From the NCBI GenBank assembly GCA_900552245.1, contig URYY01000106.1, positions 1 to 7,672 on the forward strand: a DNA stretch of 7,672 nt, read 5' to 3'. Of the stretch, positions 5,835-7,672 are shown in pieces. The notes under the pieces were generated by a model. It saw only the letters and a list, made by a program, of their open reading frames with translations. It was not told the origin of the DNA and made no database searches. Positions within the stretch are counted from its first letter, which is position 1; every line of letters begins with the position of its first letter. A program made the translations under genes and the position numbers. Origin of the DNA: an uncultured Opitutales bacterium. GTDB taxonomy: Bacteria > Verrucomicrobiota > Verrucomicrobiia > Opitutales > Intestinicryptomonadaceae.

Positions 5835-6458
5835 ATGAAGACGGGAACTTATTCGCAGCGGGAGGAGAGGTTAAATTTTCTAACGCATTTTGTTGCGCTT
5901 TTAATTTCCATAGCCGCCTCATTTTTTATATTTTTTAAGGCTCAGAGTTCGGATAAAGATTTCGCGGAACTTTCGGCCTTGCTTTTTTCTGCGCTTTTGA
6001 GTTTCACATTTCTATCTTCGGCGCTATACCACGCCTCAAGTGGAAAAGCCAAAATTTTCTTTAAGAAGTTGGACCACTCCGCAATATTTGTAATGATGCT
6101 TGGAATATATGTGGCACTCGCGCTACTTTCTTCGGCGGCAAATACATTTAAAGCAGTTTTTATCTGTTTAGTTTTTATATTTTCTCTCGTGGGAGTTTAT
6201 TTAAAATTCTTTGTGAGCGCAGACGGCACCAAAAAATGGTCCATTCCAATGTACATACTATTTGGAATGTCGGTAATTTTTCTATTTCCATTCTTAAGTT
6301 TAAAAAGCGTTCTTGCCCTCTTGTGCGCGGCTGCCTTCGACTTGCTTGGAATCTGCTTTTACGTTAGAAAGGACGTGGAATTTACCCACGCGATCTGGCA
6401 CTTATTTTCCATGTCTGCAGCCTGCTTCGACTGGCTTGCAATATTTTTTGCATTGTAG
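5835..6458 (+). CDS. Haemolysin III/PAQR family membrane protein, divergent second copy
   Basis: A second, clearly different PAQR protein of 207 residues with seven likely membrane helices. It keeps the core: EERLNFLTHFVAL (10-22), S62-x3-H66 in LSSALYHASSG, D80-H81 and H185-x3-H189 in FTHAIWHLF, so the presumed zinc triad H66/H185/H189 is intact. It differs from its neighbour in two conserved places. The IAGSYTPF stretch of copy one is MLGIYVAL here, losing the Thr-Pro, and the histidine ten residues after the HxxxH (H208 in copy one) is D199 here. The ATG is 4 bases after the previous stop and has no SD, which suggests translational coupling. The low identity between the copies, judged by eye, points to an old duplication or separate origins, not a recent copy. 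Confidence 0.88.
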   Translation: MKTGTYSQREERLNFLTHFVALLISIAASFFIFFKAQSSDKDFAELSALLFSALLSFTFLSSALYHASSGKAKIFFKKLDHSAIFVMMLGIYVALALLSSAANTFKAVFICLVFIFSLVGVYLKFFVSADGTKKWSIPMYILFGMSVIFLFPFLSLKSVLALLCAAAFDLLGICFYVRKDVEFTHAIWHLFSMSAACFDWLAIFFAL

Positions 6459-6495
6459 TTGCAAGTTTCTAGCGCTACATGGGTTAGAATTTGCT

Positions 6496-6528
6496 AAAAA
6501 AAACGCGCCTTCACAAAAGTGCGGCGCG
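6496..6528 (-). terminator. Intrinsic terminator of the VOC-protein gene
   Basis: On the minus strand CGCGCC (6528-6523) pairs with GGCGCG (6509-6504), with a further CAC/GTG pairing inside across a small internal loop and an AAAA-type loop. It is followed by eight T residues (6503-6496). It begins about 24 bases past the stop at 6553. On the plus strand no T-run follows the stem, so it does not clearly end the convergent PAQR unit. Confidence 0.85.
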
Positions 6529-6552
6529 CAAGACTAAATTCCGGATATAACG

Positions 6553-6867
6553 CTACTTCATTTCTATAAGCTCTATGGGCAGGCCTTCCTCGACAATAAA
6601 GGCAAGCTTCATATTTTCGGAAAGCGGCGTAACGGGAACCAATATATTAGCACCCTTTAGCTCCTCTTCCAAATTTTCAACCTGATAGGCCAAGTGCGTG
6701 CTCTCCTGCAAGAGTTTTGGCATGGGCGAATCAAAATCGAAATTGAGCCACTCTATTTTGTGGGCGCTTTCATCGGGGTTAGTTATCGCAAGCTTCATGC
6801 TTGGAACGTAGTTCATGTTAGGGTGTTTTTCCTTGGTGGGAATTCCTATGTGAAGAAGTTTTCTCAT
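6553..6867 (-). CDS. Small VOC (glyoxalase/bleomycin-resistance fold) family protein
   Basis: The 104-residue protein fits a single-domain member of the vicinal oxygen chelate superfamily, formed from two beta-alpha-beta-beta-beta modules and usually dimeric and cytoplasmic. Candidate metal ligands at family-like places are H6 in the first strand (LLHIGIP), E39 (IEWLNF), H58 opening the second module (THLAYQVENLEEEL) and E99 in the last strand (IELIEM). The VENLEEEL helix and closing IELIE strand are characteristic. It is shorter than most VOC proteins (about 120-140). The substrate cannot be told; lactoylglutathione lyase activity should not be assumed. The gene is monocistronic: it has its own promoter and terminator and is convergent to the PAQR unit. 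No SD precedes the ATG (the leader ends AAAGTTAATT). Confidence 0.75.
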   Translation of the reverse strand: MRKLLHIGIPTKEKHPNMNYVPSMKLAITNPDESAHKIEWLNFDFDSPMPKLLQESTHLAYQVENLEEELKGANILVPVTPLSENMKLAFIVEEGLPIELIEMK

Positions 6868-6901
6868 AATTAACTTTGGTTCAAATTAGATCTGACTTGC
6901 C

Positions 6902-6929
6902 AGTCTAGTTTGCTAAATTGCCCTGTCAA
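6902..6929 (-). promoter_or_regulatory. Candidate sigma70-type promoter of the VOC-protein gene
   Basis: On the minus strand a perfect TTGACA (6929-6924) is followed after 16 bases by TAGACT (6907-6902), which matches the -10 consensus at four of six positions. Transcription would start near 6895, giving a leader of roughly 28 bases before the ATG at 6867. A 12-base palindrome lies just upstream of the -35. Confidence 0.5.
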
Positions 6930-6948
6930 ATACTTTGCTCGTAAAAGA

Positions 6949-6960
6949 AGCAGTACTGCT
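6949..6960. promoter_or_regulatory. 12-base perfect palindrome AGCAGTACTGCT, candidate regulator site
   Basis: AGCAGT is followed directly by its reverse complement ACTGCT. The site ends about 20 bases upstream of the TTGACA of the VOC-gene promoter, a position more typical of activator than repressor binding. It shares the GCAGTAC core with the tandem repeat at 3924-3940. No regulator is recognised. Confidence 0.35.
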
Positions 6961-6997
6961 CTGAAAATTCAAAAGAAGCGAACTTCTAAAACAAGAT

Positions 6998-7049
6998 ACT
7001 AAAGCTAAATTTAGAAATTTAAAGAAACAGTCACTTCAACTAAAGCTAA
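6998..7049 (+). repeat. Direct repeat ACTAAAGCTAA, two copies 41 bases apart
   Basis: An 11-base exact repeat at 6998-7008 and 7039-7049 in noncoding A/T-rich sequence between the sufD terminator and the VOC promoter. With low-complexity bases it could be chance. No function is suggested. Confidence 0.3.
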
Positions 7050-7074
7050 CCGCAAGAGCCGCCTTTTAGCGCAC

Positions 7075-7103
7075 AAAAAAGCGCGGAGCTTAAAAATCCG
7101 CGC
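7075..7103 (-). terminator. Intrinsic terminator of the suf gene
   Basis: On the minus strand GCGCGGA (7103-7097) and TCCGCGC (7087-7081) form a perfect 7-base-pair stem with a 9-base A/T-rich loop, followed by six T residues (7080-7075). It lies about 68 bases past the sufD stop at 7172, so it would end the suf transcript before the VOC gene. Confidence 0.85.
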
Positions 7104-7171
7104 ATAAAAATTTTTAACAGAAACTTTAAAGCGAAACTTCGCATTCCTGCAAAGTAAGCCACAAGGAAAAC

Positions 7172-7672
7172 TTATAGCCCGGACAAAACTTCACTCTTAA
7201 ATTCCGAATCGGAAATTCTGTCCAAGACTTCGTTTGCAAATCCGTTTATTAAAAGAGCCTGAGCCTCGTGTTCGGATAGGCCTCTGCTTTTCATGTAGAA
7301 AATCTGCTCGCTATCGGGGCGTGCAATCGCGCAACCGTGAGAGCAAGAGACGTCGTTTGCCATAATTTCAAGAATGGGACTTGCCTGGGCCTTTGCCTTT
7401 CTAGACAGCAATAGCGCCCTGCAACTCTGGTAAGTTTCCGTCTTCTGAGCAGCCTCGCAAACATCAATTAGCCCCATAAACGCAAGCTTTGACTCTCCGT
7501 CCAATATGGACTTCACAAGTACGTTGCTGTGGCTTTTACCTACAGAGTGAACCTGCTTTGTGCGCACATCGTGAGTGATGGAACCCGATGATTTAGTAAG
7601 TATTGCGGAGTCGCACTTAACGTTTTCGCCCAATATTCTGAAGTTGCGCTCGGCTCGCGTCTGCGCTGCCCC
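7172..7672 (-). CDS. sufD: SufD-like Fe-S cluster assembly protein, C-terminal part, cut by the right edge
   Basis: SufB and SufD form the scaffold complex with the SufC ATPase that builds Fe-S clusters in the cytoplasm. The frame is open to the window edge, giving 166 residues before the TAA, so the N-terminal half is outside. Recognisable blocks are the beta-helix stretch with AQKTETYQSCRALLLS, then LEIMANDVSCSHGCAIARPD, then the C-terminal helices FYMKSRGLSEHEAQALLINGF. The CSHG motif (C110, H112 of the fragment) matches the SufD residues implicated in the SufB-SufD cluster site; SufB proteins differ here, so SufD is favoured. In the block where many homologues read QTNRNLLLS this protein has QSCRALLLS. 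The TTG at 7633 is internal and not a start. The preceding suf genes are expected to the right of the window. A terminator follows at 7075-7103. Confidence 0.85.
   Translation of the reverse strand, partial: GAAQTRAERNFRILGENVKCDSAILTKSSGSITHDVRTKQVHSVGKSHSNVLVKSILDGESKLAFMGLIDVCEAAQKTETYQSCRALLLSRKAKAQASPILEIMANDVSCSHGCAIARPDSEQIFYMKSRGLSEHEAQALLINGFANEVLDRISDSEFKSEVLSGL

Larger units (their letters stand above)
6868..7171. other. 304-base intergenic region between sufD and the VOC gene
   Basis: No gene is seen. From right to left it holds the sufD terminator, an ACTAAAGCTAA direct repeat, a 12-base palindrome and the VOC-gene promoter, all detailed separately. The rest is A/T-rich with no recognised signal. 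Confidence 0.7.

Noticed and set aside
4692..5838. Other-frame open readings over the glycosyltransferase and first PAQR gene (4692-4994, 4773-5156, 5054-5305, 5221-5427, 5461-5643, 5560-5838)
   Set aside because: They overlap genes with full motif sets and look like frame shadows.
6470..6477. TAGCGCTA palindrome after the second PAQR gene as a plus-strand terminator
   Set aside because: A self-complementary 8-mer with no loop and no following T-run cannot form a terminator hairpin.
6313..6537. Plus-strand open frame running past the end of the second PAQR gene
   Set aside because: Mostly inside the PAQR gene in another frame; its tail is the VOC-gene terminator. No recognisable domain.
7131..7142. 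GCGAA/TTCGC inverted repeat as a hairpin
   Set aside because: Only 5 base pairs with a 2-base loop, and no T-run; not stable as an RNA structure.
7172..7633. A short stand-alone 153-residue SufD-like gene starting at TTG 7633
   Set aside because: The frame stays open to the window edge and the upstream residues continue the protein, so the TTG is internal and the gene is simply cut by the window.

Overview
The window looks like bacterial chromosome of moderate G+C with A/T-rich intergenic gaps. It holds two gene fragments cut by the window ends and eight complete genes. The clearest content is the front half of a respiratory complex I (NADH:quinone oxidoreductase) operon with separate nuoC and nuoD genes, plus the C-terminal end of a SufD-type Fe-S assembly protein. 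Separate nuoC/nuoD, the NuoB style and the patchy Shine-Dalgarno (SD) sites would fit a Verrucomicrobiota/PVC-type bacterium. That placement is a low-confidence guess from general resemblance, not a search result.

Layout. On the minus strand, from 3669 down to the left edge, lie nuoB, nuoC, nuoD, nuoE and the first 245 codons of nuoF, tightly spaced with gaps of 3 to 16 bases. nuoA, which usually precedes nuoB, is not present; a 525-base A/T-rich divergent region (3670-4194) sits there instead. On the plus strand, 4195-6458 carries a compact three-gene unit: a membrane-anchored family 2 glycosyltransferase of the polyprenyl-phosphate type, followed by two different tandem PAQR/haemolysin III seven-helix proteins (gaps of 1 and 4 bases). 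Convergent to it, on the minus strand, is a small VOC (glyoxalase-fold) protein at 6553-6867, with a good promoter upstream and an intrinsic terminator downstream. After a 304-base gap holding a second minus-strand terminator comes the end of sufD (7172 to the right edge).

How the genes fit together. NuoE and NuoF form the NADH-oxidising head of complex I; NuoB, NuoC and NuoD form the connecting arm that passes electrons via cluster N2 to quinone. The SUF protein would help assemble Fe-S clusters of the kind complex I needs, but it is a separate transcription unit and the proximity may be accidental. The glycosyltransferase/PAQR/PAQR unit probably acts in the membrane on lipid-linked sugars or lipids. 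It is the least conventional part of the window.

No mobile element, CRISPR array, tRNA or rRNA was seen. The most interesting signals are the glycosyltransferase plus tandem divergent PAQR unit, a nuoB promoter placed so that the mRNA could be leaderless, several dyad-symmetric sites in the intergenic regions, and departures from family motifs in NuoF and NuoE.
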